A DNA stretch of 64,000 nucleotides, taken from contig CP152408.1 of NCBI GenBank assembly GCA_038961845.1, positions 4,216,001 through 4,280,000 of the forward strand, given 5' to 3'. The notes under the pieces are model-generated. The model saw nothing but the letters and a program-made list of their open reading frames with translations. It did no database searches and was not told the origin of the DNA. The first letter of the stretch is position 1. Every line of letters begins with the position of its first letter. This DNA comes from Xylophilus sp. GW821-FHT01B05. GTDB lineage: Bacteria > Pseudomonadota > Gammaproteobacteria > Burkholderiales > Burkholderiaceae_C. Below are positions 16,382 to 27,515 of the stretch, piece after piece. Position numbers and translations under genes: made by a program.

Positions 16382-16627
16382 GATGGGATTTCCTTTCAAC
16401 TGCGCAGTGAGAACCACGCCGTGGTGTAAGTAACGCATGAAACCCAGCCCCGGATGGCAGACCGGGCCACGGACTCGTGTCCAGTGGTAACGCTGCCGGC
16501 CAGCGCCCCCTCGGCGTCGCCCCCCGCGCCACAGGGGCAGGCCTGCCGCGCCACCGAATGGCGCCGTACCTTCGGTAACCGTCGTTGCAGTCCGGCGCAA
16601 TGCGGCGGCGCCACCTAAAATCAGAGG

Positions 16628-18493
<1,866 letters not shown>

Positions 18494-18513
18494 GGCGCCC
18501 AGCCCCACACGCC

Positions 18514-20355
18514 ATGGCCACCACGACCAGCGCCGGCAGCAGGCCGGCAACCGCATCGACCGCCGGCCGCCGGCGCCGCATGGCGACCTTCCTGCAGCCC
18601 TACCGCTGGCAGATCGCGCTGGCGCTGCTGCTGCTGGCGCTGGCCGCGGGCACCACGCTGGTGTTTCCGGTGGCGCTGCGCAGCCTGGTCGACGGCGGCC
18701 TGGGCGCCGCCCAACCGGGCGACGGTCGCATGCAGGCGCTGCGCCAGCACTTCTTTGTGCTGTTTGGCGTGGTGGTGGCGCTGGGCGTGTTCTCGGCCGG
18801 GCGCTTCTATATGGTGAGCTGGCTGGGCGAGCGCGTGACCATGGACGTGCGCAACGCCGTCTACCGCCACGTGCTGCGCCAAAGCCCGCAGTTCTTCGAG
18901 ACCACGCAAACCGGCGAGGTGCTGTCGCGCCTCACCGCCGACACCACCCTGGTGCAGACGGTGGTCGGCTCGTCGCTCAGCATGGGCCTGCGCAATGGCG
19001 TGATGGCCCTGGGCGCGCTGGCCATGCTGGTCTGGAGCCACCCCATGCTGATGCTGGCGGTGATCGGCATGCTGGCGCTGGTGATCATCCCCAGCGCCTG
19101 GTTTGGCCGGCGCGTACGCCAGCTCTCGCGCGCCAGCCAGGACCGCATTGCCGACGCCAGCGCCATCGCCGCCGAGGTGCTCAATGCCGTGCCGCTGGTG
19201 CAGGGCTACACCGCCGAAGAGCGGGAATCACAGCGCTTCACCCACTCCAACGAACGCGCATTTGCCACCGCCGTGCGGCGCAGCAAGGCGCGCTCCTTGC
19301 TGGTCGCCTTCGTCATCATCGCCACCAGCGCCGGCCTGCTGTGGGGCCTGTATGCCGGCACGCAAGCCGTGTTGCTGGGCCACATGACTGCCGGCGAACT
19401 GGGCCAGACCGTGGTCTACGCGCTGATCCTGGGCAGCGCCTCGGCCGTGCTGGGCGAGGTCTATGGCGATCTGCTGCGCGCCGCCGGCGCCGCAGAGCGG
19501 CTGATGGAGCTGCTGGAAAGCCGCTCGCCCATCCAGTCGCCGGCCGCGCCCGAAATGCCAAAATCATGGCAAAAAGTGCCCGAAGCCCAGGATACACGCC
19601 GGGGTATAGCTATTGATTTAGTAGCAGTTGATTTCCATTACCCGTCGCGCCCCACGCAGGCAGCGCTGCGTGCACTCACGCTGCACATAGCGCCCGGCGA
19701 AACCGTGGCCCTGGTCGGCCCGAGCGGCGCCGGCAAGACAACCGTGTTCCAGCTGCTGCAGCGCTTCTACGACCCGGACGCTGGCGCCGGCCGCGTCGAG
19801 CTCGACGGCATGGACGTGCGCCAGATGGACCTGCACACGCTGCGCAGCCGCATTGGCGTGGTGCCGCAAGACGCGGCGGTGTTCTCTGCCTCCGCGCGTG
19901 AAAACATCCGCTACGGCCGGCCCGAGGCGACCGACGCCGAGGTCGAGGCCGCCGCCCGCGCCGCCTTCGCACACGATTTTCTGAGTGCCCTGCCTGAGGG
20001 CTACGACACCTTCCTGGGCGAGCGCGGCGTGCGCCTGTCAGGCGGTCAGCGCCAGCGCATCGCCATCGCCCGGGCGTTGCTGAAAGACCCGCCCCTGCTG
20101 CTGCTGGACGAAGCCACCAGCGCGCTGGACGCCGAGAGCGAACGCATGGTGCAGGCCGCGCTGGACGCCGCCCTGCAGCGCGGCACCGGCCGCCGCACCA
20201 CGCTGGTCATCGCCCACCGGCTGGCGACGGTGCAGAAGTCAGACCGCATCCTAGTGCTGGAGCACGGCCGCATCGTGGAAGAAGGCACGCATGCCACGCT
20301 GGTGGCGGCGGGTGGGGTGTATGCGCGCCTGGCGGCGCTGCAGTTCGAGGCCTGA
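18514..20355 (+). CDS. ABC exporter, fused permease and ATPase (MsbA/multidrug type)
   Basis: The 613-residue half-transporter has a six-helix membrane domain (about residues 25-320) and a C-terminal ATPase with Walker A GPSGAGKTT at 402-410, signature LSGGQ at 508-512 and Walker B LLLLDEATSALD near 528-539. Such proteins work as homodimers exporting lipids or drugs. A dispersed palindromic repeat lies in frame inside the gene at 19570-19630 and encodes the linker PKSWQKVPEAQDTRRGIAID between the domains. This is tolerated because the reading frame stays open and both domains are intact. The substrate is unknown. Confidence 0.9.
   Translation: MATTTSAGSRPATASTAGRRRRMATFLQPYRWQIALALLLLALAAGTTLVFPVALRSLVDGGLGAAQPGDGRMQALRQHFFVLFGVVVALGVFSAGRFYMVSWLGERVTMDVRNAVYRHVLRQSPQFFETTQTGEVLSRLTADTTLVQTVVGSSLSMGLRNGVMALGALAMLVWSHPMLMLAVIGMLALVIIPSAWFGRRVRQLSRASQDRIADASAIAAEVLNAVPLVQGYTAEERESQRFTHSNERAFATAVRRSKARSLLVAFVIIATSAGLLWGLYAGTQAVLLGHMTAGELGQTVVYALILGSASAVLGEVYGDLLRAAGAAERLMELLESRSPIQSPAAPEMPKSWQKVPEAQDTRRGIAIDLVAVDFHYPSRPTQAALRALTLHIAPGETVALVGPSGAGKTTVFQLLQRFYDPDAGAGRVELDGMDVRQMDLHTLRSRIGVVPQDAAVFSASARENIRYGRPEATDAEVEAAARAAFAHDFLSALPEGYDTFLGERGVRLSGGQRQRIAIARALLKDPPLLLLDEATSALDAESERMVQAALDAALQRGTGRRTTLVIAHRLATVQKSDRILVLEHGRIVEEGTHATLVAAGGVYARLAALQFEA
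19570..19630 (-). repeat. Dispersed palindromic repeat, copy 3, inside the ABC exporter gene
   Basis: Read on the minus strand: AATAGCTAT, CCCCGG...CCTGGGCT, GGCACTTTTT, the family order. It falls exactly in the interdomain linker of the exporter. Confidence 0.65.
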
Positions 20356-20381
20356 TCGGGGTCTTGCGCTCAAAGAGGAAA

Positions 20382-20443
20382 CCGTTCGCCCTGAGCCTGT
20401 CGAAGGGCTCCCCTGGAGCTTCGACAAGCTAAGCCCGAACGGC
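20382..20443. repeat. Long hairpin repeat downstream of the ABC exporter
   Basis: CCGTTCGCCCTGAGCCTGTC at the left and its near reverse complement ending CCCGAACGG at the right form imperfect 24-base arms around about 13 bases. I recall this type of repeat (GAGCCTGTCGAAGG) from many proteobacterial genomes. It could also end the exporter transcript, though no T run follows. Confidence 0.65.
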
Positions 20444-20449
20444 CCAACA

Positions 20450-20510
20450 ATACTATTAAATAGATAGCTATCAGCCCAGGCCACATAAGGGCTAGAGGCA
20501 TATTTAACCC
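20450..20510 (+). repeat. Dispersed palindromic repeat, copy 4
   Basis: AGATAGCTAT, AGCCCAGG, AGGGCT, AGAGGCATATTT in family order. It lies between the exporter (+) and the small membrane protein (-), directly after the long hairpin repeat. Confidence 0.7.
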
Positions 20511-20529
20511 CTAAAACCCCTTGATAGAC

Positions 20530-20709
20530 CTAGCGCTGCTTGCGCGCCCGCTCTTGCGCACGCCGCACCTGCCGGCTCGGCGCTGGCTGGCGCGCCAGCC
20601 ATTGGGCCTGGCGGCGGCGCTCGATCCGGCGGCGGATAAAGCGCACCACCACGGCCGTGACCACCAAGGCCACCGCGCCCAAGACCATGCCACCCCATTG
20701 CTCGTTCAT
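20530..20709 (-). CDS. 59-residue single-span membrane protein
   Basis: A short reading frame encodes 59 residues: one hydrophobic segment (about residues 8-23, GMVLGAVALVVTAVVV) followed by a very basic tail with runs of Arg. The ATG overlaps the stop of the DUF1178 gene (ATGA at 20706-20709), which supports translation. Two other frames are open here but lack this coupling and the hydrophobic-then-basic pattern. It is the last gene of the nuo block. Function is unknown. Confidence 0.6.
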   Translation of the reverse strand: MNEQWGGMVLGAVALVVTAVVVRFIRRRIERRRQAQWLARQPAPSRQVRRAQERARKQR

Positions 20710-21185
20710 TGCAGTGTCTCGTTGAAAGCAGCGGGCACTGGCATCACGGTAATGCCCTCTTCCAGCAAGGCGCGGGCTTCGTCGGGCGAGGCCTTGCCGC
20801 GAATGCCGCGCTCGGCGGCTTCACCATGGTGGATGCGCCGTGCCTCGTCGGCAAAACGGTCGCCCACGTCCTCGGCATTGCGTACTGCCTGGCGCGCCTG
20901 CTTCCACCAGGCGGCCCGTAGCGCGGCGACTTCGGCAGAGGGTTCTGCCGAGACTTCGGTCGAAGCCGGCGCCGCAGCCGGCTTGGCGGAGTGCGCGGGT
21001 GCCGCCTCGATGCGGGAGGTAACCAGATTGAGCCTGGGCGCGCTCGGCAGCTTGGCGACTTCGCCATCGCCGCACACCGGGCAGGTGACCAGGCCACGGC
21101 CGCGCTGGTCCTGGTAGTCCTGCTCGGAGCCGAACCAGCCCTCAAAGCCATGCCCGTGCCCGCACTGCAGGCTCAGGACCTTCAT
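20706..21185 (-). CDS. DUF1178 family protein
   Basis: The 159-residue protein has the DUF1178 start MKVLSLQCGHGHGFEGWF and a CPVCG motif near residue 35, with Cys8 as another possible metal ligand. The middle is a low-complexity Ala/Ser/Pro stretch. The C-terminal part (AERGIRGKASPDEARALLEEGITVMPVP) is typical of the family. Function is not known. It overlaps the NUDIX gene upstream and the 59-residue gene downstream by four bases each. Confidence 0.85.
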   Translation of the reverse strand: MKVLSLQCGHGHGFEGWFGSEQDYQDQRGRGLVTCPVCGDGEVAKLPSAPRLNLVTSRIEAAPAHSAKPAAAPASTEVSAEPSAEVAALRAAWWKQARQAVRNAEDVGDRFADEARRIHHGEAAERGIRGKASPDEARALLEEGITVMPVPAAFNETLQ

Positions 21186-21775
21186 GGAACGTCGCCTTCA
21201 GGCACCGGCTGCCAATCCAGCGTCCAGGCGCCGGACAGCAGGTTTTGCAGATGGACCACGCAGGCCAGCGTCTTGGCGTCGGTCACGCGGCCGTCGCGGC
21301 ACCACTGCAGCAGTTCTTCGGGCGTGGCGGCAAAGACGTCAAGGAACTCGCCCGCATCCAGCGCCTGCTTGCCGGCCACCAGGCCGCGCGCAAAGTAGAT
21401 GTGGATGATTTCGGTCGAATAGGCGATCGCCAGGTGCATGGCCCCGGCCCGTGCCCATTCACGCGCGGTGTAGCCGGTTTCTTCCAGCAGCTCGCGCCGG
21501 CCGCAGGCAAACGGGTCTTCACCCGCATCCAGCTTGCCGGCCGGGAACTCGACCATCACCTGGCCTATGGGGTAGCGAAACTGGCGCTCCAGCACCACCC
21601 GACCGTCGTCCAGCAGCGGGACGACGACAACAGCACCCGGGTGCACCACATATTCACGGGTGGCCGAGCCGCCATCAGGCAGGCGCACGGTATCGCGCCG
21701 GGCTTTCAGGAAGCGGCCCTCGAACAGCGACTCGCGGTCGAGCAAGCTCTCGGTCAGGTGAGATTCGTCTTGCAT
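21182..21775 (-). CDS. NUDIX hydrolase, ADP-ribose pyrophosphatase type
   Basis: The 197-residue protein contains the Nudix box GRRELLEETGYTA preceded by FPAGKLDAGEDPFACG, fitting the GX5EX7REUXEEXGU pattern. ADP-ribose pyrophosphatases of this length (NudF type) split ADP-ribose to AMP and ribose phosphate. It follows the DUF2818 gene by ten bases and overlaps DUF1178. Close association with nuo genes is a betaproteobacterial pattern; a functional link is not shown. Confidence 0.88.
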   Translation of the reverse strand: MQDESHLTESLLDRESLFEGRFLKARRDTVRLPDGGSATREYVVHPGAVVVVPLLDDGRVVLERQFRYPIGQVMVEFPAGKLDAGEDPFACGRRELLEETGYTAREWARAGAMHLAIAYSTEIIHIYFARGLVAGKQALDAGEFLDVFAATPEELLQWCRDGRVTDAKTLACVVHLQNLLSGAWTLDWQPVPEGDVP

Positions 21776-21785
21776 CGAGAGGGCC

Positions 21786-22091
21786 TTAGTCGCGTGTGCG
21801 CAAAAGATAGCGGTAGACGAAACCAGGGAAGGCCAGCGTCAGAAACAGCGCGCCGGTGACGGCATAGAACTCCCAGCCCTGCGGCGCGATCTGCCCTGCC
21901 CGCTTCTCCAGCAGCAGGGCCAGTGCACCCACCAGGAAGTAGCACAGCACCAGTTCGGCCAGGCGCAGCGCCAGCGTCTTCTTGCCGCGCGGCAGGGCCA
22001 CCAGGCCCAGCACGCGCTGACTTGCAAACGGCAGGTTGGCCGCCACGAAGGCCAGCAGCAAAACCAGCCAGACCGAGAGCGTCAGCGACAT
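21786..22091 (-). CDS. DUF2818 family membrane protein
   Basis: The 101-residue protein has three hydrophobic segments (about residues 4-22, 45-62, 75-93) and a short basic end. Its place directly after nuoN, with a 16-base gap, is typical of DUF2818 proteins in Burkholderiales. It may be an accessory protein of complex I, which is inference from position only. Confidence 0.8.
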   Translation of the reverse strand: MSLTLSVWLVLLLAFVAANLPFASQRVLGLVALPRGKKTLALRLAELVLCYFLVGALALLLEKRAGQIAPQGWEFYAVTGALFLTLAFPGFVYRYLLRTRD

Positions 22092-22107
22092 GCGGCGAAA
22101 AAGCCCC

Positions 22108-23592
22108 TCAGGTGCCCAGCGTCTTGACGATGGCCTGGGCGCACAGCGCCATCAGGCCGCCCGGCAGCAGGCCCAGCGCCAGCACCAGCGCACCGTTAAG
22201 CGCCAGCACCACGCGGGCATCGGCGCCGGCGACGATGGGCGAGGTATCCACCGGCGCATCGAAGTACATGACCTTGACCACGCGGATGTAATAGAACGCG
22301 CCCACCAGCGACATCACCACGGCGAAGGCAGCCAGGCCAATATAGAGCGGCAGGCCCGAGGTGATCAGCGCCTGCAGCACTGCCAGCTTGGCGTAGAAGC
22401 CGACCATGGGCGGCACACCGGCCATGGAGAACATGCACACCGCCATCACGGCCGCGTACAGCGGGCTGCGCTGGTTCAGGCCAGCCAGGTCAGAGATCTC
22501 GTCGCTCTCGAAGCCCTTGCGCGACAGCAGCAGGATCACGCCGAAGGCGGCCAGCGTGGTGAGCACGTAGCTGACGATGTAGAACATGGCCGAGCTGTAG
22601 GCGTTGTAGGCCGAGGCGGCATCGCCGTGCACCACGCCCGACATCATGCCCAGCAGCACAAAGCCCATCTGCGAGATGGTCGAGTAGGCCAGCATGCGCT
22701 TGAGATTGCTCTGCGCAATGGCGGCCAGATTCCCCACCAGCAGCGAGGACACCGCCAGCACCGCCAGCATCTGCTGCCAGTCGATGGCCAGCGGCAGCAA
22801 GCCTTCCACCAGCAGGCGCATGGCCATGGCAAAAGCCGCGAACTTGGTCGCGCCGCCAATGATCAGCGTGATCGCCGTAGGCGCGCCCTGATAGACGTCG
22901 GGCACCCACATGTGGAACGGCGCCACGCCGAGCTTGAAGGCAATGCCGGCCACGATGAAGACCACGCCAAACACCAGGACCTGGTGGCGGATCTGGCCGC
23001 TGCTGATGGCCTTGAGCACCTGGCCCAGGTCCAGCGAGCCGGTCGCACCGTAGAGCATGGACAGGCCGTACAGCAGGAAGCCGCTGGCCATGGCGCCCAG
23101 TACGAAGTACTTCATCGCGGCTTCGGTAGCCGTGGTGTCGTCACGGCGCAGCGCCACCAGGGCGTAGCTGGAGAGCGTGAGCAACTCCAGGCCCAGGTAG
23201 ATCACCAGGAAGTTGTTGCCGCCGATCATGACGAACATGCCCAGCAACGAGAACATGCCCAGGATGAACAGCTCGCCGCCGCGCATCATGTCGCGCTCGC
23301 TGGCGTAAGCGCGGGCATAGACCAGCGTGACCATCATGGCCACCGCGGCAAAGCACTTGAGCCAGTTGCCCATCGGGTCGCTGACGACCATGTTGGAGAA
23401 ACCGTAGGCAGTCCCGCCTTGCGTCGCCTGCCAGCCGGCAATCAGCGCGGTGGCGGCCAGGGTCAGCAGCGTCAGGGTGTAGGTGAGCGTGCGGCGGGTG
23501 CCGGTCACGTTCAGATCGACCAGCGCGATCACGCAGGCCATCACCAGCAGCAGGATCTCCGGGGTCAGGGTGGCCCAGCCGAATGTGTCCAT
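22108..23592 (-). CDS. nuoN: NADH-quinone oxidoreductase subunit N
   Basis: The 494-residue protein has about fourteen membrane helices and is one of the three antiporter-like proton-pumping subunits of complex I. The stretch around LTLSSYALVALRRDD and the helix with AGIAFKLGVAPFHMWVPDVYQGAP are characteristic of NuoN. It is the last structural nuo gene, 24 bases after nuoM. Confidence 0.96.
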   Translation of the reverse strand: MDTFGWATLTPEILLLVMACVIALVDLNVTGTRRTLTYTLTLLTLAATALIAGWQATQGGTAYGFSNMVVSDPMGNWLKCFAAVAMMVTLVYARAYASERDMMRGGELFILGMFSLLGMFVMIGGNNFLVIYLGLELLTLSSYALVALRRDDTTATEAAMKYFVLGAMASGFLLYGLSMLYGATGSLDLGQVLKAISSGQIRHQVLVFGVVFIVAGIAFKLGVAPFHMWVPDVYQGAPTAITLIIGGATKFAAFAMAMRLLVEGLLPLAIDWQQMLAVLAVSSLLVGNLAAIAQSNLKRMLAYSTISQMGFVLLGMMSGVVHGDAASAYNAYSSAMFYIVSYVLTTLAAFGVILLLSRKGFESDEISDLAGLNQRSPLYAAVMAVCMFSMAGVPPMVGFYAKLAVLQALITSGLPLYIGLAAFAVVMSLVGAFYYIRVVKVMYFDAPVDTSPIVAGADARVVLALNGALVLALGLLPGGLMALCAQAIVKTLGT

Positions 23593-23616
23593 ATCTCTTC
23601 TAGTCTCGTTCGTGGG

Positions 23617-25092
23617 TCAGGGCAGTTTCGACACTGCGACGTGGCGCAGCAGCTCGGCCACCGAGGCGTCCATCACGTCAGTGAAGGGCTTGGGATAGAT
23701 CCCCATGTACAGCACGGCAATCGCCAGCAGCGACATGATGAGGAATTCGCGTCCGTTGATGTCGGTCAGCTCGCGCACGTGATCGTTGGCCACCGGGCCC
23801 AGGTAGACGCGCTTGAACATCCACAGCGTGTAGGCCGCGCCAAAGATCAGCGCCGTGGCCGCCAGCAAACCAACCCAGAAGTTGGCCTGCACCGCACCCA
23901 GGATCACCATCCATTCGCCAACAAAGCCCGCAGTGCCCGGCAGGCCGCAATTGGCCATGGCGAACAGCAGCGCAAACGCGGTGAAGCGCGGCATCACGTT
24001 GACCACGCCGCCGTAGGCCGCGATGTCACGCGAGTGCATGCGGTCGTACAGCACGCCGATCGACAGGAACATCGCGCCCGACACAAAGCCGTGGGCAATC
24101 ATCTGCACAATGCCGCCGGCCATGCCCACGTCATTGAAGATGAAGAAGCCCAGCGTGACAAAACCCATGTGCGCCACGGACGAATACGCCACCAGCTTCT
24201 TCATGTCCTTCTGCACCATCGCCACCAGGCCCACGTAGACCACGGCCACCAGCGACAGCGTGATCATCAGCCAGGCCCATTGGTGGGCAGCATCCGGTGC
24301 GATCGGCAGCGAGAAGCGCAGGAAGCCGTAGGCGCCCAGCTTCAGCATGATGGCCGCCAGTACGGCCGAGCCGCCGGTAGGCGCCTCGACGTGCACGTCG
24401 GGCAGCCAGGTGTGCACCGGCCACATCGGCACCTTCACCGCGAAGGCCGCGAAGAAGGCGAAGAAGATCAGCGTCTGCGCCGTCGACGACAGCGGCAGGC
24501 GCTGCCAGGTGGCGATGTCGAAGCTGCCACCCGACTGGGTGTAGAGGTAGATCAGCGCCACCAGCATCAGCAGCGAGCCGAGCAAGGTGTACAGGAAGAA
24601 CTTGAAGGCCGCGTAGATCTTGTTCGGGCCGCCCCAGATGCCGATGATCAGGTACATCGGGATCAGCGTGGCTTCGAAGAACACGTAGAACAGGATGCCG
24701 TCCAACGCGCTGAACACGCCGATCATGAGCCCGGAGAGGATCAGGAAGGCGCCCATGTACTGGTTCACGCGCTCGGTGATGACCTCCCAGGCGGCAATCA
24801 CCACGATCACCGTGATGAAGGCCGTCAGCGGCACAAACCAGAACGACAGGCCGTCCAGCCCCACGTGGTAGTGGATGTTGAAACGCTCAACCCAGGTGTG
24901 GCGCTCCACGAACTGCATTGCGGCCGTACCCAGGCGAAAGCCCTGGTACAGCGGCACCGTTACCAGCAGGCTCAGGATGGAACCTGCGAGCGCCAACCAG
25001 CGCACCAGCCCTTCCTGGCCTTGCTTGCCCAGCGCCAGCAGTACGGCGCCGAACGCGATCGGCGTCCAGATGGCGAGACTCAGCCAACCCAT
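23617..25092 (-). CDS. nuoM: NADH-quinone oxidoreductase subunit M
   Basis: The 491-residue antiporter-like membrane subunit has about fourteen helices. The conserved AFAVKVPMWPVHTWLPDVHVEAPTGGS region near residue 222 carries the charged residues of the proton path, and MAHGFVSGAMFLSIG is a second marker. It starts 18 bases after nuoL. Confidence 0.96.
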   Translation of the reverse strand: MGWLSLAIWTPIAFGAVLLALGKQGQEGLVRWLALAGSILSLLVTVPLYQGFRLGTAAMQFVERHTWVERFNIHYHVGLDGLSFWFVPLTAFITVIVVIAAWEVITERVNQYMGAFLILSGLMIGVFSALDGILFYVFFEATLIPMYLIIGIWGGPNKIYAAFKFFLYTLLGSLLMLVALIYLYTQSGGSFDIATWQRLPLSSTAQTLIFFAFFAAFAVKVPMWPVHTWLPDVHVEAPTGGSAVLAAIMLKLGAYGFLRFSLPIAPDAAHQWAWLMITLSLVAVVYVGLVAMVQKDMKKLVAYSSVAHMGFVTLGFFIFNDVGMAGGIVQMIAHGFVSGAMFLSIGVLYDRMHSRDIAAYGGVVNVMPRFTAFALLFAMANCGLPGTAGFVGEWMVILGAVQANFWVGLLAATALIFGAAYTLWMFKRVYLGPVANDHVRELTDINGREFLIMSLLAIAVLYMGIYPKPFTDVMDASVAELLRHVAVSKLP

Positions 25093-25110
25093 GTGTCGTT
25101 TTCCTTGTTG

Positions 25111-27171
25111 TTATTTGAAGAGCGCAACGATCTGGTCGTGCCAGACGAAGTACGTCATCAGCACGAAGACGCCGACGATCATCACGAGTGCATAGTGGTA
25201 GATGAAGCCGGTCTGCATCTGGCGCACAGCCGCCGCGATGCGACCAATCAGCTTCCACGAGCCATTGACCAGCGTGCCGTCGATCACGGCCTGGTCGCCG
25301 CCCTTCCAGAGGCCGGTGCCGAGCGCGCGCGCGCCACGGGCCAGGATGTTCTCGTTGATCCAGTCGAGGTAGTACTTGTTCTCCAGCAGGCGGTAGACCG
25401 GCTGGAAAGTACGCTTGATCGCCGCCGGCAGCGCCGGGTTGACCATGTACATGTAGAACGAAACCGCCACACCCGCCAGCGCCAGCCAGAACGGCAGGGT
25501 CGTCAGACCATGGATTGCCATCTGCAGCGGGCCATGGAAGGCCTCGGACAGCTCGGCCATGGCGTGGTGCTTGCTGCCATCCACAAAGACCACGTTCTTG
25601 AAGAAATCACCGAACAGCATCGGCTGGATCGTCAGGTAGCCAATCAGCACCGAGGGGATCGCCAGCAGCACCAGCGGCACCGTCACCACCCAGGGCGACT
25701 CGTGCGGCTTGGCATCGTGGCCATGGCCGTGGTGGTCATCGTGCGCATGGTGGTCGTCATGGGCGTCGTGGTGCGCATCCGGGTTCTGGTCATAGCGCTC
25801 CTTGCCGTGGAACACCAGGAAGTACAGGCGGAACGAATAGAAAGCCGTGATGAACACACCTGCCAGCACCGCAAAGGAGGCAAAGCCCGCCGCCGGCAGA
25901 TGGCTCTCATGCACGGCTTCAATGATGCTGTCCTTGGAATAGAAGCCAGAGAACAGCGGCGTGCCAATCAGTGCCAGCGAACCCAGCAGGAAGGTGATCC
26001 AGGTGATGGGCATGTACTTGCGCACGCCGCCCATCCAGCGGATGTCCTGGTTGTGGTGCAGGCCCATGATGACCGAGCCGGCCGCCAGGAACAACAGCGC
26101 CTTGAAGAAGGCATGGGTCATCAGGTGGAACACCGCGACCGAGTAGGACGAAGCGCCCAGCGCCACCGTCATGTAGCCCAGTTGCGACAGCGTGGAATAG
26201 GCCACCACGCGCTTGATGTCGTTCTGGATGATGCCCAGGAAGCCCATGAACAGCGCCGTGATGGAACCGATCACCAGGATGAAGTTGAGCGCGGTGTCCG
26301 ACAGCTCGAACAGCGGCGACATGCGCGCCACCATGAAGATGCCGGCCGTCACCATCGTCGCGGCGTGGATCAGCGCCGAGATAGGCGTCGGGCCTTCCAT
26401 CGAGTCCGGCAGCCACACATGCAGCGGGAACTGCGCGGACTTGCCCATGGCGCCAATGAACAGGCAGATGCAGATCACGGTCACCAGCATCCAGTCGGTG
26501 CCAGGGAAGCCGAGCTTGGACAGCTCGCCGGTCTTGGAGAAGATCTCGGCGTAGTTGAGCGTGCCGGTGTAGGCCACGATCAGGCCAATGCCCAGGATGA
26601 AGCCGAAGTCACCCACGCGGTTGACCAGGAAGGCCTTCATGTTGGCGAAGATGGCCGTCGGCTTGTTGAACCAGAAGCCGATCAGCAGGTACGACACCAG
26701 GCCCACTGCTTCCCAGCCAAAGAACAGCTGCAGCAGGTTGTTGCTCATCACCAGCATCAGCATGGAGAAGGTGAAGAGCGAGATGTAGGCGAAGAAGCGG
26801 TCGTAGCCTTCGTCATCCGCCATGTAGCCCACGGTGTAGAGGTGGACCATCAGCGAGACAAAGGTCACCACGCACATCATCATGGCGGTGAGGCTGTCGA
26901 CCATGAAGCCGACTTCCATCTTCAGCGAGCCCACCGTCATCCAGGTGTAGATGGTCTGGTCGAAGCGCGCGCCCTCGGTCACCACGCTCCACAGCGTCAT
27001 GGCCGACAGCACGAAGGCCACCAGCACGCCCAGGATGGTGAGGGTGTGGCTGGCGCGGCGGCCCAGCAGGTTGCCGCCAAACAGGGTGCCGGGAATGCCG
27101 GCCAGCAGTGCACCGGCCAACGGCGCCAGCGGGATCGCCAGCAGCGTGGCAGCAGATAGGGTTGCGCTCAT
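25111..27171 (-). CDS. nuoL: NADH-quinone oxidoreductase subunit L
   Basis: The 686-residue protein is the distal proton-pumping subunit, with the antiporter-like core and the long C-terminal lateral helix. The marker MGKSAQFPLHVWLPDSMEGPTPISALIHAATMV is intact. An unusual hydrophilic loop at about residues 457-489 is nearly all His, Asp, Ala and Gly and should face the cytoplasm or periplasm between late helices. It starts 35 bases after nuoK. Confidence 0.96.
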   Translation of the reverse strand: MSATLSAATLLAIPLAPLAGALLAGIPGTLFGGNLLGRRASHTLTILGVLVAFVLSAMTLWSVVTEGARFDQTIYTWMTVGSLKMEVGFMVDSLTAMMMCVVTFVSLMVHLYTVGYMADDEGYDRFFAYISLFTFSMLMLVMSNNLLQLFFGWEAVGLVSYLLIGFWFNKPTAIFANMKAFLVNRVGDFGFILGIGLIVAYTGTLNYAEIFSKTGELSKLGFPGTDWMLVTVICICLFIGAMGKSAQFPLHVWLPDSMEGPTPISALIHAATMVTAGIFMVARMSPLFELSDTALNFILVIGSITALFMGFLGIIQNDIKRVVAYSTLSQLGYMTVALGASSYSVAVFHLMTHAFFKALLFLAAGSVIMGLHHNQDIRWMGGVRKYMPITWITFLLGSLALIGTPLFSGFYSKDSIIEAVHESHLPAAGFASFAVLAGVFITAFYSFRLYFLVFHGKERYDQNPDAHHDAHDDHHAHDDHHGHGHDAKPHESPWVVTVPLVLLAIPSVLIGYLTIQPMLFGDFFKNVVFVDGSKHHAMAELSEAFHGPLQMAIHGLTTLPFWLALAGVAVSFYMYMVNPALPAAIKRTFQPVYRLLENKYYLDWINENILARGARALGTGLWKGGDQAVIDGTLVNGSWKLIGRIAAAVRQMQTGFIYHYALVMIVGVFVLMTYFVWHDQIVALFK

Positions 27172-27206
27172 CGTTCTCTAGTCTTTCTCTTCTTCGCGTC
27201 AGCCCA

Positions 27207-27515
27207 TCAGCCCTTGAGCGTGTCGAGGTCGTCGACACTGATGCTGGACTTGTTGCGGAACAGCAGCACCAGAATGGCCAGGCCAATCGCGGATTCGGCC
27301 GCTGCCACCGTCAGGATGAAGAACACGAACACCTGGCCGTGCATGTCCCCCAGGTAGTGGGAGAAGGCCACGAAGTTCATGTTGACCGCAAGCAGCATCA
27401 GCTCGATCGCCATCAGCAGCACGATCAGGTTCTTGCGGTTCAGGAAGATGCCGATCACCGACAGCGCGAACAGGATCGCACCGAGCGAGAGGTAATGTCC
27501 AAGAGTGAGCGTCAT
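27207..27515 (-). CDS. nuoK: NADH-quinone oxidoreductase subunit K
   Basis: The 102-residue protein has three membrane helices and conserved Glu residues in [12 protein letters not shown] and [15 protein letters not shown], which lie on the proton path. It overlaps the end of nuoJ by four bases (ATGA at 27512-27515). Confidence 0.96.
   Translation of the reverse strand: MTLTLGHYLSLGAILFALSVIGIFLNRKNLIVLLMAIELMLLAVNMNFVAFSHYLGDMHGQVFVFFILTVAAAESAIGLAILVLLFRNKSSISVDDLDTLKG

Noticed and set aside
20504-20698. Two other minus-strand frames over the 59-residue gene
   Set aside because: Neither is coupled to the upstream stop, and their products are Gly/Pro- or Trp/Arg-rich without a coherent pattern.
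22036-27159. A 1707-codon open frame on the plus strand opposite nuoN, nuoM and nuoL
   Set aside because: It is extremely rich in His, Gln and Arg, mirrors the high-GC codon pattern of the nuo genes, and has no recognisable domain. Similar long antisense frames lie opposite livMG, pnp and nirB.
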